Assembly (NCBI GenBank): GCA_002340985.1
Contig: DDNC01000014.1
Coordinates: forward strand, 345,743 to 384,118
DNA length: 38,376 nucleotides
DNA from: Firmicutes bacterium UBA2530
GTDB lineage: Bacteria; Bacillota; Clostridia; Tissierellales; Sedimentibacteraceae
Reading direction: 5' to 3'
A program made the position numbers and the translations under genes. Numbering within the stretch: position 1 is the stretch's first letter; every line of letters starts with the position of its first letter. Positions 8,292 through 16,275 of this stretch are shown piece by piece. The notes under the pieces were generated by a model, which was not told where the DNA came from, did not search any database, and saw only the letters and a list, made by a program, of their open reading frames with translations.

Positions 8292-9377
8292 ATGAAAAAG
8301 AAAATAATTATTGGATGTTTTATTATTGCAGCAGCGTTGCTTTTTGCTTTTTTTAACATAAATAATAAGACAGGAATACCTGACAGAACAGGTTCGTGGG
8401 CTCATATCAACCAGTCAGTAGAGAGAAGTAAAGGTTGGAAAAAAATTGTTGAGAACAGCCCCTTTAAGTTGGGAGAGAAATATGTCAGGGGAAGCTGGAA
8501 TACTCCTAATGGCAAGGAGGATTATTATGAGGTAAGGTTTGGAACGTATCCAAGTATTGATGGTTCGACAGTTGCAGTTCCCATGGCTGCAGAATTTGCA
8601 CGGCAGCACTTGGAGCTTTCTGATGAAGATGTCAATGACTTTGCCTGTTTTTCCACCACTCACTATGCTTATGAAAATTTAATAATGAAAAGACCGAATA
8701 CTTTAGGTATGTTCAGATCTACAGACACATTTTTAGACGATAAACACCCTGTGGATCTGATTATAGCAACAGAGCCATCGGATGAGGAAATTGCGATGGC
8801 AAAACAAAATAATGTGGAAATGACAATTACCCCCGTATGCCATGATGCCTTTGTTTTCATAACACACAGAGATAATGCCGTTGACAGCCTCACGGTAGAA
8901 CAAATACAGAAAATATATTCGGGAGAAATCACCAACTGGGAGGAAGTTGGTGGAAAGAACAAAAAAATCAAGGCGTTCCAAAGGGAGAAAAATTCAGGAA
9001 GCCAGACTGCAATGGAGAATATGGTAATGAAGGGTATTCCCATGCTGCCTCCGGAGATGGTAAAGGTTGCCGAAGGAATGGGCATGCTTGTGGAAGCAGT
9101 GGGCGAATATGAAAATAGTCAGTCAAGCATTGGCTATACATATAAATATTATATCGACACACTTTATAAAAATGAAAATATAAAGGTACTTAAGATAGAC
9201 GGAATAGCACCTGAACCTGAAAATCTTAGAAATAAAAAGTACCCCTTCACTACAAACTATTATGGAGTAATTCGAAAAGAGGACGAACAGAAAACCGGAG
9301 GAAAGTTCTTAGAATGGATGCTGTCGCCTGCAGGTCAGAAGTGCATTGAGCAGGCAGGATATATTCCTATGAATTAA
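8292..9377 (+). CDS. PstS-like substrate-binding protein
   Basis: Periplasmic-binding-protein fold of the PstS (phosphate) family, cluster II type. A basic N-terminus and a hydrophobic stretch (residues about 5-21) give an export signal or uncleaved anchor. There is no proper lipobox. Family features include VDSLTVEQIQKIYSGEITNW and NSGSQTAMENM, the latter matching the oxyanion-binding Ser/Gly segment of PstS. No PstC, PstA or PstB genes are near, so it may sense or scavenge an anion, or serve a transporter encoded elsewhere. TAGGAG at 8281-8286 precedes the ATG. It is the last gene of the purB-led run, 13 nt after the GGT-family gene. Confidence 0.8.
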   Translation: MKKKIIIGCFIIAAALLFAFFNINNKTGIPDRTGSWAHINQSVERSKGWKKIVENSPFKLGEKYVRGSWNTPNGKEDYYEVRFGTYPSIDGSTVAVPMAAEFARQHLELSDEDVNDFACFSTTHYAYENLIMKRPNTLGMFRSTDTFLDDKHPVDLIIATEPSDEEIAMAKQNNVEMTITPVCHDAFVFITHRDNAVDSLTVEQIQKIYSGEITNWEEVGGKNKKIKAFQREKNSGSQTAMENMVMKGIPMLPPEMVKVAEGMGMLVEAVGEYENSQSSIGYTYKYYIDTLYKNENIKVLKIDGIAPEPENLRNKKYPFTTNYYGVIRKEDEQKTGGKFLEWMLSPAGQKCIEQAGYIPMN

Positions 9378-9409
9378 TATAAAGCCACCAGGCTGTTACA
9401 GTAATGAAT

Positions 9410-9490
9410 CAGATGTAAATCTTGCAACTTCAGCATATGAGAATATCAAGAAGATCGGATTACTAGATTACATCTGTTCTTATTTTTATT
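9410..9490 (+). terminator. Possible long-loop terminator after the PstS-like gene
   Basis: CAGATGTAAATCT (9410-9422) pairs, with one bulge, with AGATTACATCTG (9465-9476) and is followed by TTCTTATTTTT. The loop is about 42 nt. The rest of the 9378-9602 gap shows no gene. Confidence 0.5.
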
Positions 9491-9602
9491 ACCTTAGGAA
9501 CTTTTTATTTTAGTTTACGTCAAATATTCATAGTAAGAGAAATTCTGGCACAGCACAGGTCAGAATATTATTTTAAATATATTAAAGAAGAGGAGAGTAA
9601 GT

Positions 9603-11063
9603 ATGCCATCAGTTATTTTTTATGTACCAGTCTTTATTTTAGTAATAGTGGTAATTTTCTTGTTTTGGAGAAAAGTGCCGGCAGATAAGGCAATGGTCAT
9701 AACAGGACTTAAAAAGAGAGTTTTAACCGGCAGGGGCGGTTTTATGGTGCCGTTTTTAGAGACTTCCTGCGTAATATCATTAGAAAACATGTCAATGACT
9801 ACAGATGTTAACGAAGCACCGTCAAAGCAGGGGATTTTTGTTAACATCGTAGGTACGGCGGTAATTAAGGTAAGAAACGATACACAAAGTATTTTTGCCG
9901 CAGTAGAGCAGTTTTGCAGCGGAGGAGCCAAAAATTCTGTTCTGACCATAAAAAGTATTGTTGAACAAATTCTTGAGGGTAAGCTAAGAGGGATTATTTC
10001 AACTCTTACAGTAGAACAAATCAACGAAGACAGAGCCTCCTTTGAACAAAGAATAGAGGCAGATATCAGGGCTGAGCTGGAATCAATGGGGTTGATGCTG
10101 GTATCCTACACAATATTGAAAATAAGCACCCAGGGCGGATACCTTGAAAACAGGGCAATACCTCAAATTGCACAGGCAAAATCCGATGCTGATATTGCGA
10201 CGGCAGAAAGAAACAGAGATACGGAAATCAAGACTGCTGATGCGGTAAGGATAGGGCAAAAAGCTAAATTAGAGGCTGAAACAGCTATTGCTGAGTCTGA
10301 AAGAGATAAATCAATAAAGGTTGAAAGCTACAGGGCCCAACAAGACAGAGCTAAGGCAGATGCAGATATTGCATACAAGCTGAAGGCAATTGAAAATGAA
10401 AGGCAGATTGCAGAACAGCAGGCTGAGCTGGCAAGGAAAAATGCCATAGTTGTTGAAGAAAATTTAGTCGCTGAAGTAAAAAAACCGGCGGATGCAAAGA
10501 AATACGAAGCCGAGGTTAAAGCAGAAGCTGATAAGATTATTACTATAAAAATGGCTCAGGCAGAGGCAGAAGCAATTAAAATAAAGGCGGAAGCAGAAGC
10601 GGAAGCTATTATTGCAAAGGGTAGAGCAGAGGCAGAATCCATAAAAGCTAAGGGTATAGCGGATGCGGAAGCTAAAGGCAAGTTAGCGGAAGCTATGGCT
10701 AAGTACGGAGAAGCCGCAATTGTAGAATTGATGGTTTCAAGAATGCCTGAAATAGTTAAGGAAGTTGCAAAGCCAATGGAACAGGTTGACAAAATAACAA
10801 TTATAGATAATGGCGGAACCGGGGGAGCATCAAAGGTCTCAAAGCTTGTTACAGATGTTACAGCCAACGGGTTCCAGGTATTAAAGGATGTAACCGGATT
10901 AGATATGGTTGATCTTATAAACAAGGTTATAAACAAAGAGGCCCCGGCTTTAGCCGAAAAGTATGAGAAGAATGTCAAGGAAGAAGGCACCTCAAAAATA
11001 ATACAGGCAGCTGATATATACAGTGAAGAGTCACCTAAGGAGGCTCCTGAATCATTTGAATAA
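9603..11063 (+). CDS. Flotillin-like SPFH-domain protein
   Basis: Membrane-microdomain scaffold protein of the flotillin (FloT/YuaG) family. A single N-terminal hydrophobic segment (residues about 4-22) is followed by an SPFH/band-7 domain. Then comes a long coiled coil rich in Glu-Ala repeats (about 200-375, for example IKAKGIADAEAKGKLAEAMAKY split over heptads) and a C-terminal oligomerisation region. The 486 residues are near the usual length of about 510. Flotillin genes often follow an NfeD/YuaF gene; none is present here. AGAGGAG lies about 9 nt upstream. A perfect 15-bp hairpin beginning in the stop codon ends the unit, so it is probably monocistronic. Confidence 0.93.
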   Translation: MPSVIFYVPVFILVIVVIFLFWRKVPADKAMVITGLKKRVLTGRGGFMVPFLETSCVISLENMSMTTDVNEAPSKQGIFVNIVGTAVIKVRNDTQSIFAAVEQFCSGGAKNSVLTIKSIVEQILEGKLRGIISTLTVEQINEDRASFEQRIEADIRAELESMGLMLVSYTILKISTQGGYLENRAIPQIAQAKSDADIATAERNRDTEIKTADAVRIGQKAKLEAETAIAESERDKSIKVESYRAQQDRAKADADIAYKLKAIENERQIAEQQAELARKNAIVVEENLVAEVKKPADAKKYEAEVKAEADKIITIKMAQAEAEAIKIKAEAEAEAIIAKGRAEAESIKAKGIADAEAKGKLAEAMAKYGEAAIVELMVSRMPEIVKEVAKPMEQVDKITIIDNGGTGGASKVSKLVTDVTANGFQVLKDVTGLDMVDLINKVINKEAPALAEKYEKNVKEEGTSKIIQAADIYSEESPKEAPESFE

Positions 11064-11108
11064 AAAATTCGGACATATACGGCAAAGGCCGGAATGTCCG
11101 AATTTTTT
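11062..11108 (+). terminator. Intrinsic terminator after the flotillin gene
   Basis: AAAAAATTCGGACAT (11062-11076) and ATGTCCGAATTTTTT (11094-11108) form a perfect 15-bp stem that overlaps the stop codon. Its A/T ends would let it act in both directions. Confidence 0.9.
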
Positions 11109-11208
11109 ATTATTGATAATAGAGCATTAAATGCATATTTCGATTAAATAATTCTAATAATATAATTGTAGGACTAAAAAAGAATATATTATCGGAGAGG
11201 GCAATAGA

Positions 11209-11439
11209 ATGGAAAATAAATATCAAGCAAATGAAAATAACATCAAAGAGAAGCACAATACCAACGATATATACAGGAATGATAGCGAGCTGACTAATAG
11301 TAACAGCTACATGATTTATGAATTAAATAATACGTTTAATGATAAAAGCAAAGATGTTTTTAATAGAAATAAAAATATCAAGCTTAGCAACAAAAATATA
11401 TACAGCAAATCGGAAAATAAAAAGAATGAAGATAAATAA
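11209..11439 (+). CDS. Small Asn/Lys-rich hypothetical protein
   Basis: I do not recognise this 76-residue product. It is extremely polar, made mainly of Asn, Lys, Glu, Asp and Ser. It has no Cys, no Trp, no hydrophobic segment and no visible domain, so it is probably intrinsically disordered. Coding is supported mainly by GGAGAGG at 11194-11200, 8 nt before the ATG, and by an isolated TATAAT at 11161-11166. It stands alone between the flotillin terminator and the promoter of the double-cubane module. The composition could also arise from AT-rich non-coding DNA. Confidence 0.45.
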   Translation: MENKYQANENNIKEKHNTNDIYRNDSELTNSNSYMIYELNNTFNDKSKDVFNRNKNIKLSNKNIYSKSENKKNEDK

Positions 11440-11519
11440 AATCGGATTAGTTTAAATATTACGGACTGTTTTAAGCCTGGCTGCAAAAATGTACGTCATT
11501 GGCAGGGCTACGCATATCA

Positions 11520-11548
11520 TTGCATTTACAGATTATACATGTTAAAAT
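11520..11548 (+). promoter_or_regulatory. Promoter of the double-cubane module
   Basis: TTGCAT (11520-11525), a 17-nt spacer and TAAAAT (11543-11548). This lies 33 nt before the activator start codon. Confidence 0.65.
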
Positions 11549-11581
11549 ATTAGTAACTCATAAACTATAAGGAGCATTAGT

Positions 11582-12337
11582 ATGTATTGTGTTGGAATAG
11601 ATATAGGTTCTGCCGCTGCTAAAGTAATTGTAATGTCACAGGATAACAGTGAAATACTTCATCATTTACTTATGCCTACGGGGTGGAGCAGCAAGGAAAC
11701 TGCATTAAATATACAAGGAAAGCTGAAAGAAATAAATGTAACAAAGGATAATTCGCATATAACGGCCACAGGATATGGAAGGGTTTCCGTGCCCTATGCT
11801 GACAAAGTTGTAACAGAAATAACCTGTCACGGCAGAGGCGCCTACTATTTAAATGGAAATGACTGTACTGTAATAGATATCGGAGGACAGGATACAAAAA
11901 TAATATCTGTTAAAAACGGAATGGTTTCAAATTTTATAATGAATGATAAATGTTCAGCTGGGACAGGTCGTTTTTTAGAAATAATGGCAAATACGCTTGG
12001 TGTTGACCTCAAGGAAATTTTTGATTTGTCAGAAAGAGGAAATGAGGTTTCCATAAGCTCTATGTGCACTGTGTTTGCAGAATCTGAGGTTATTAGTTTA
12101 ATAGGAAACGGAAGACCAAAAGAAGATATAGCATGGGGTGTTGTCAACTCTATTGCTAATAAGGTTTACACCTTAACTTCTAAAATTAACTCCGATAATG
12201 AAACATACTTTTTAACCGGAGGTTTTTGTGAGAGCAGGTATATGCGTGAGCAGCTTGGAAAGAAGCTTAATAAAACTGTGAATTCAAATCATATGGCGCG
12301 ATATGCAGGTGCTATAGGCGCGGCACTTTCGAAGTAG
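11582..12337 (+). CDS. BadF/BadG/HgdC-type ATPase, activator of 2-hydroxyacyl-CoA dehydratase / DCC protein
   Basis: ASKHA-fold ATPase of the HgdC/FldI/BcrD family. As a homodimer it holds one [4Fe-4S] cluster and uses ATP to push a low-potential electron into its partner iron-sulfur protein. Visible motifs are GIDIGSAAAKVIV (phosphate 1), VIDIGGQDTK (phosphate 2) and LTGGF. The two cluster ligands are C124 in NDKCSAGTGR and C162 in SSMCTVFAESEV. Its 251 residues are standard. AAGGAG at 11569-11574 sets the start. The neighbours downstream are two D-family proteins, which suggests that it activates a double-cubane-cluster protein (a DccR role) rather than a true dehydratase. Confidence 0.92.
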   Translation: MYCVGIDIGSAAAKVIVMSQDNSEILHHLLMPTGWSSKETALNIQGKLKEINVTKDNSHITATGYGRVSVPYADKVVTEITCHGRGAYYLNGNDCTVIDIGGQDTKIISVKNGMVSNFIMNDKCSAGTGRFLEIMANTLGVDLKEIFDLSERGNEVSISSMCTVFAESEVISLIGNGRPKEDIAWGVVNSIANKVYTLTSKINSDNETYFLTGGFCESRYMREQLGKKLNKTVNSNHMARYAGAIGAALSK

Positions 12338-12346
12338 GCCGGATAT

Positions 12347-13423
12347 ATGAATATAAAATTGCGCAATCAATTGGAAGAACTTGAGGAAATGCGGCATAAT
12401 GCCTTTATAACTGCACTGGAGCTGAAAAGCAGCGGAAAACATATTGCAGGAATTTACGGTGTCAATGTACCGAGAGAGATATTGTGGGCACTGGATATTA
12501 TACCGATAAATATTTTCGGAATTGACGGTTCAAATATTGAGGCTGCTGAAGGATATATTGATAAACAAGGCTGCTCTCTTGTCAAGGCAAGCTATGGATA
12601 TATAGTTACTGACAAGTGCCCTTTTTCTCATTTTGCGGACATTATTATTGGTACAGATTATTGTCATGAAAAGAAAAGAATGATTCAGATGCTTGACGGG
12701 TTAAAACAAGTTTACATATTAAATGAAAATACAAGTGAAAGTAGTGCGATATCGGAATATAAAGATTTAGTATATTTTCTTCAGCAGAGATTCAATGTAA
12801 TGCTTTGTGAAGACAGGCTTAAGGATATTGTTAAAAAAAATAATACTGCAGTCAGGTTGATCCAGGAAATCACAGACATTTATATAGAGCATCCGTACAT
12901 TATGGGAAGTGATGATTTAATAAGCATTGTATATGGAAGTCAGTTTATTTTTGATTTGGATGAACGTATAAACAAGATATATCAACTTAAGGAAACTCTT
13001 AAGAGGTTATTGGCGGAATCGTCAGTAAATTTCAGTGCAAGGCGCATATTAATAACAGGTGCTCCAGTTGCAGGCTTTAAGGATGAGGTTGTAAAGCAAC
13101 TGTCTTCTCCTGATATCGCAATTTTATCACAATCCTATTGTGAGGGTGAAAACTACAATATTATTAATGAGGAGTGCGACTTGTATTTGGGTTTGGCTCA
13201 AAAGTATATTTCTGAAGGCAGGACATCGCATTTGGATCGTATTATAAAAAAATACAACATAGAAGTAATAGTTCATATGACATTCAAAAGATGCTGCCTT
13301 ATGGACAGAGAATATGAAAACACGAATATACCATGCTTGCACATAACTGCAGATTACAATGATGATTATGAAAACATTGTTATGCGCATCAAGGAATTCT
13401 TAAATAAGCAGATTCTAATATAA
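12347..13423 (+). CDS. Short 2-hydroxyacyl-CoA dehydratase subunit D / DCC-family paralogue
   Basis: A 358-residue protein of the HgdA/HgdB (2-hydroxyacyl-CoA dehydratase D component) fold, related to but divergent from the full double-cubane protein encoded next. Aligning by eye, its C76 (QGCSLVKAS), C91 (DKCPFSHF), C106 (DYCHEKK), C265 (SYCEGENY) and C316 (KRCCLMD) match five of the six apparent cluster cysteines of that protein. The segment carrying the sixth (NCACFTPNEGR) is absent. About 50 N-terminal residues are also missing relative to it. It starts 9 nt after the activator with only a weak ribosome binding site, so translational coupling is likely. Its partner and reaction are unknown. 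Confidence 0.82.
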   Translation: MNIKLRNQLEELEEMRHNAFITALELKSSGKHIAGIYGVNVPREILWALDIIPINIFGIDGSNIEAAEGYIDKQGCSLVKASYGYIVTDKCPFSHFADIIIGTDYCHEKKRMIQMLDGLKQVYILNENTSESSAISEYKDLVYFLQQRFNVMLCEDRLKDIVKKNNTAVRLIQEITDIYIEHPYIMGSDDLISIVYGSQFIFDLDERINKIYQLKETLKRLLAESSVNFSARRILITGAPVAGFKDEVVKQLSSPDIAILSQSYCEGENYNIINEECDLYLGLAQKYISEGRTSHLDRIIKKYNIEVIVHMTFKRCCLMDREYENTNIPCLHITADYNDDYENIVMRIKEFLNKQILI

Positions 13424-13495
13424 ACTAAGTGTAAGCTATTTGACAAGTAATAAAATTTTTTCATGGAAACACCATTTCACATAAGTTTAAGTTTC

Positions 13496-13524
13496 TTGTA
13501 ATTTCAATGTTTTTCCACTATAAT
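13496..13524 (+). promoter_or_regulatory. Separate promoter for the DCC protein gene
   Basis: TTGTAA (13496-13501), 17 nt, TATAAT (13519-13524). It lies in the 143-nt gap after the short paralogue, 42 nt before the start codon. Confidence 0.7.
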
Positions 13525-13566
13525 TTATATTAGATTGTTAAAAAAATAATTACATGGAGGTTTATA

Positions 13567-14853
13567 ATGCCAGATTATAAAGAAATGTGGGAGAGCCTGG
13601 GAATGAATTTAGAATTGCATGACCAGCTGTGTGAAGTATTGCCTGTGGCATTTGGTGATGTATATTTGACTCAGGATAACCGTCCCGAATCAATGGACTA
13701 TTACAATTTTGTAGTATCTGAAATTCACGGGGTTCGTCCTGCTGAGCTTCTCGAGCATCAGAAAAAGGGTGGGAAGGTATTTGGTACATTCTGTGTTTAT
13801 GTTCCGGATGAAATCGTTTTTGCGGCAGATGCGATTGCGACGGGATTATGCGGCGGTTCCCAATTTTGGGTTCCGGGAGGGGAAAAGGTGCTGCCTACAA
13901 GTACATGTCCACTGATTAAGGCATCTGTGGGTGCACGCCTTGATAAAACATGTCCATTCTTTAGAATTGCGGATATGTATGTAGGTGAAACAACATGTGA
14001 CGGAAAGAAAAAGGCGTGGGAAATACTTGCTGAAGATGTGCCCGTACATGTAATGGACATACCTCAGATGAAGCGTCCAAAGGATTTTGCCGCTTGGGCT
14101 GATGAAATAAAAATATTCTTAAATAAAATAGAAGAGTTCACCGGCAACAAGGTTACTCCTGAAAAGCTTGCTTCCGCTATTAAGCTCATAAACGATAAAA
14201 GACGTGCATTGTCAAGGCTGTACTCCTTAAGAAAAAATGAAAACCTTCCTATAAGCGGTAAGGATGTACTTTTAATATCACAAATTGCATTTTATGATGA
14301 TCCGGCAAGATTCACCTCCATGACCAACAAACTCTGTGATGAGTTGGAGCAAAGAGTTAATAACAATGTAAGTTTATTTCCTGCCGGAACAAAGAGGATT
14401 ATGCTTACGGGCACGCCGCTGGCCATCCCGAATTGGAAGCTTCACCATATAATTGAAACCAGCGGAGCTGCTGTTGTGGTAGAAGAAATGTGTACAGGCA
14501 CCAGATATTTTGAAAACCTGGTAGATGAAACAAAGGAAAGTATAGACGAACAAATAGATGCTTTATCAAACAGATATATGAGTATCAATTGTGCCTGCTT
14601 TACTCCTAACGAAGGAAGAATAAAAGATATACTCCGTTTGGCGGAAGAGTATAATGTTGACGGAATTATCGATGTTAATCTTAAATTCTGCAATTTGTAT
14701 GATGTAGAAGGCTTCAAGGTAGAAAGAGCTGTAAAGGAAGCAGGTATTCCTGTACTTGGAATTGAGACTGACTATACAGACCAGGATGCTGAGCAGCTAA
14801 GAACCCGAATCGGTGCTTTTGTAGAGATGCTGGGAACAAAACAGCATGCGTAA
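13567..14853 (+). CDS. Double-cubane-cluster-containing anaerobic reductase (DCC protein)
   Basis: A 428-residue member of the family typified by the Carboxydothermus DCC protein, which carries an [8Fe-9S] double cubane and performs low-potential reductions such as acetylene reduction with an ATPase partner. The whole length follows the family pattern, including FGDVYLTQDNRPESMDYY near the N-terminus and IMLTGTPLAIPNWKLHHIIE in the second domain. Likely cluster ligands are C114, C129, C144 in the first half and C309, C344 (or C342), C375 in the second. TGGAGG just upstream fixes the start. It has its own promoter and is followed within 13 nt by a DUF3343 gene. The physiological substrate is unknown. 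Confidence 0.92.
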   Translation: MPDYKEMWESLGMNLELHDQLCEVLPVAFGDVYLTQDNRPESMDYYNFVVSEIHGVRPAELLEHQKKGGKVFGTFCVYVPDEIVFAADAIATGLCGGSQFWVPGGEKVLPTSTCPLIKASVGARLDKTCPFFRIADMYVGETTCDGKKKAWEILAEDVPVHVMDIPQMKRPKDFAAWADEIKIFLNKIEEFTGNKVTPEKLASAIKLINDKRRALSRLYSLRKNENLPISGKDVLLISQIAFYDDPARFTSMTNKLCDELEQRVNNNVSLFPAGTKRIMLTGTPLAIPNWKLHHIIETSGAAVVVEEMCTGTRYFENLVDETKESIDEQIDALSNRYMSINCACFTPNEGRIKDILRLAEEYNVDGIIDVNLKFCNLYDVEGFKVERAVKEAGIPVLGIETDYTDQDAEQLRTRIGAFVEMLGTKQHA

Positions 14854-14865
14854 CGGAGGAAATTG

Positions 14866-15129
14866 ATGTCTGAAATGGAGTATTACGTAATCTTTCCCAA
14901 CGTTGAAAACGGATTGAAGCTTAATGAGCTGTTGAAGGCAGAAAAAATTTCTGCTACTATAGCCCCTACACCGAGGGAAGCTACGAAATGCTGCGGCATT
15001 TCACTTCTGATTAAAAATAAGGAAGATATTCCTGCTGTAAAAAAGTGTATTTCTGACAATCACATAGAAATTTTGGATATCTTTGAAACGGTTAACAGAA
15101 AGGATCCTATGAGAAATAGGTTCTGTTAA
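14866..15129 (+). CDS. DUF3343 (putative Se/S carrier-like) small protein
   Basis: An 87-residue protein with the DUF3343 pattern: a short ferredoxin-like alpha-beta fold opening YYVIFPNVENGLKLNELLK, then PTPREATKCCGISL. C42 and C43 lie before Gly, and C61 and a C-terminal C87 are also present. Pfam describes the family as putative Se/S carrier-like on genomic context; direct biochemistry is scant. I choose ATG 14866 over the overlapping TTG 14863, because GGAGG at 14855-14859 is then 6 nt away. It follows the DCC protein by 12 nt and is presumably co-transcribed, which suggests a part in cluster assembly, sulfur delivery or redox partnering. Confidence 0.8.
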   Translation: MSEMEYYVIFPNVENGLKLNELLKAEKISATIAPTPREATKCCGISLLIKNKEDIPAVKKCISDNHIEILDIFETVNRKDPMRNRFC

Positions 15130-15150
15130 ATTAATGATTATATGTAAAAT

Positions 15151-15190
15151 AAAGGACGTACCTCATTTTATACGTCCTTTATAATTTTGC
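15151..15190 (+). terminator. Terminator after the DCC module
   Basis: AAAGGACGTA (15151-15160) and TACGTCCTTT (15171-15180) form a perfect 10-bp stem with a 10-nt loop. It is followed by ATAATTTTG, a modest T-tract. Confidence 0.7.
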
Positions 15191-15261
15191 TTCGAAATCT
15201 AATGTGTATTATATTTGTTTTTTTTGGAAACAATTAATGTATAATATGTCAGGAGGAAGCA

Positions 15262-16131
15262 ATGAATACAAATTTAATGTATACACCGCAGGATATTAAA
15301 GGTCAGACGCAGCAGGAACCAGGCAAGGAAAGCGAAATGAGGCCTCAGCCTATATATGATGATTTTAACTGTAAGGGTTATAACAGATTAAAAGGAAAGA
15401 TTGCCATTATAACGGGAGGGGACAGCGGAATCGGAAGGGCAGTAGCTGTTGCATATGCCAAGGAAGGCTGCAATGTTGCCATAGTATATAATATAGCTGA
15501 TGATGATGCAAACGAAACTAAAGAGGCGGTTGAAAGCTACGGAGGTACGGCGGTACTGATTAAAGGAAATTTAAGAGATTCAAATTTCTGCAACGAGGTT
15601 GTATCCAAGACAATCAAACAGTTCGGAGCATTGGACATTGTTGTAAATAATGCAGCAATACAGCACCCACAGGTTAATTTTGAAGATATAACCGATGAAC
15701 AGCTGGATGATACATTCAGAACAAACATTTATTCTATGTTTTATTTAACAAGGGCTGCTATGCCGTATCTGAAGGAAGGAAGCTGCATTATAAACACCAG
15801 CTCGGTAACCGCGTTTAAGGGAAGTAAGGATTTAGTTGATTACTCTGCAGCCAAGGGGGCGGTAACATCATTTACCAGGTCTCTTTCTCAGAATCTTGCA
15901 GATAAAAAAATTAGGGTAAATCAAGTTGCTCCGGGGCCCATATGGACACCATTAATTCCGTCAACATTTGATAAGCTCAAGGTAGGTACATTCGGAAAGG
16001 ATACACCTCTGAAGCGTCCCGGTCAGCCTGTGGAGCTTGCAGAAGCGTACGTTTATCTGGCAACAGACAATTCTTCTTATATGACAGGGCAGACGATTCA
16101 TATAAATGGCGGAGAAATAGTAAACGGATAA
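15262..16131 (+). CDS. SDR family oxidoreductase (YhdF/YghA type)
   Basis: Short-chain dehydrogenase/reductase of the subgroup with an N-terminal extension of about 45 residues, as in B. subtilis general stress protein 39 and E. coli YghA. The cofactor motif TGGDSGIG is at 51-58, NNAA at 129-132, the catalytic Ser near 180 and Y194-x3-K198 in YSAAK. The C-terminus ends with the usual MTGQTIHINGGE. It is likely an NAD(P)-dependent aldehyde or ketone reductase; the substrate cannot be read from sequence. AGGAGGAA, a few nt before the ATG, sets the start. A strong hairpin terminator follows, so it seems to be a single-gene unit. Its 289 residues match the subgroup. Confidence 0.92.
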   Translation: MNTNLMYTPQDIKGQTQQEPGKESEMRPQPIYDDFNCKGYNRLKGKIAIITGGDSGIGRAVAVAYAKEGCNVAIVYNIADDDANETKEAVESYGGTAVLIKGNLRDSNFCNEVVSKTIKQFGALDIVVNNAAIQHPQVNFEDITDEQLDDTFRTNIYSMFYLTRAAMPYLKEGSCIINTSSVTAFKGSKDLVDYSAAKGAVTSFTRSLSQNLADKKIRVNQVAPGPIWTPLIPSTFDKLKVGTFGKDTPLKRPGQPVELAEAYVYLATDNSSYMTGQTIHINGGEIVNG

Positions 16132-16164
16132 ATTCCATGCCTGATAAGCAATACATAAAAAAAT

Positions 16165-16209
16165 GAACCATATTATGACATTTTATGTAATAATCATGGT
16201 TCGTTTTTT
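16165..16209 (+). terminator. Terminator after the SDR gene
   Basis: GAACCAT and ATGGTTC close a long imperfect stem (about 16 bp with one bulge, 16165-16202), followed by GTTTTTT. Confidence 0.8.
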
Positions 16210-16275
16210 ATATGTATGATATAATAGTTATATTATTTTGGCAAGAAAAGATATAAGAAGGAACCGGTAGACTAT

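Noticed and set aside
9547..9558. Sigma-54 type promoter (TGGCAC) before the flotillin gene
   Set aside because: The -12 TTGC element is absent at the required spacing.
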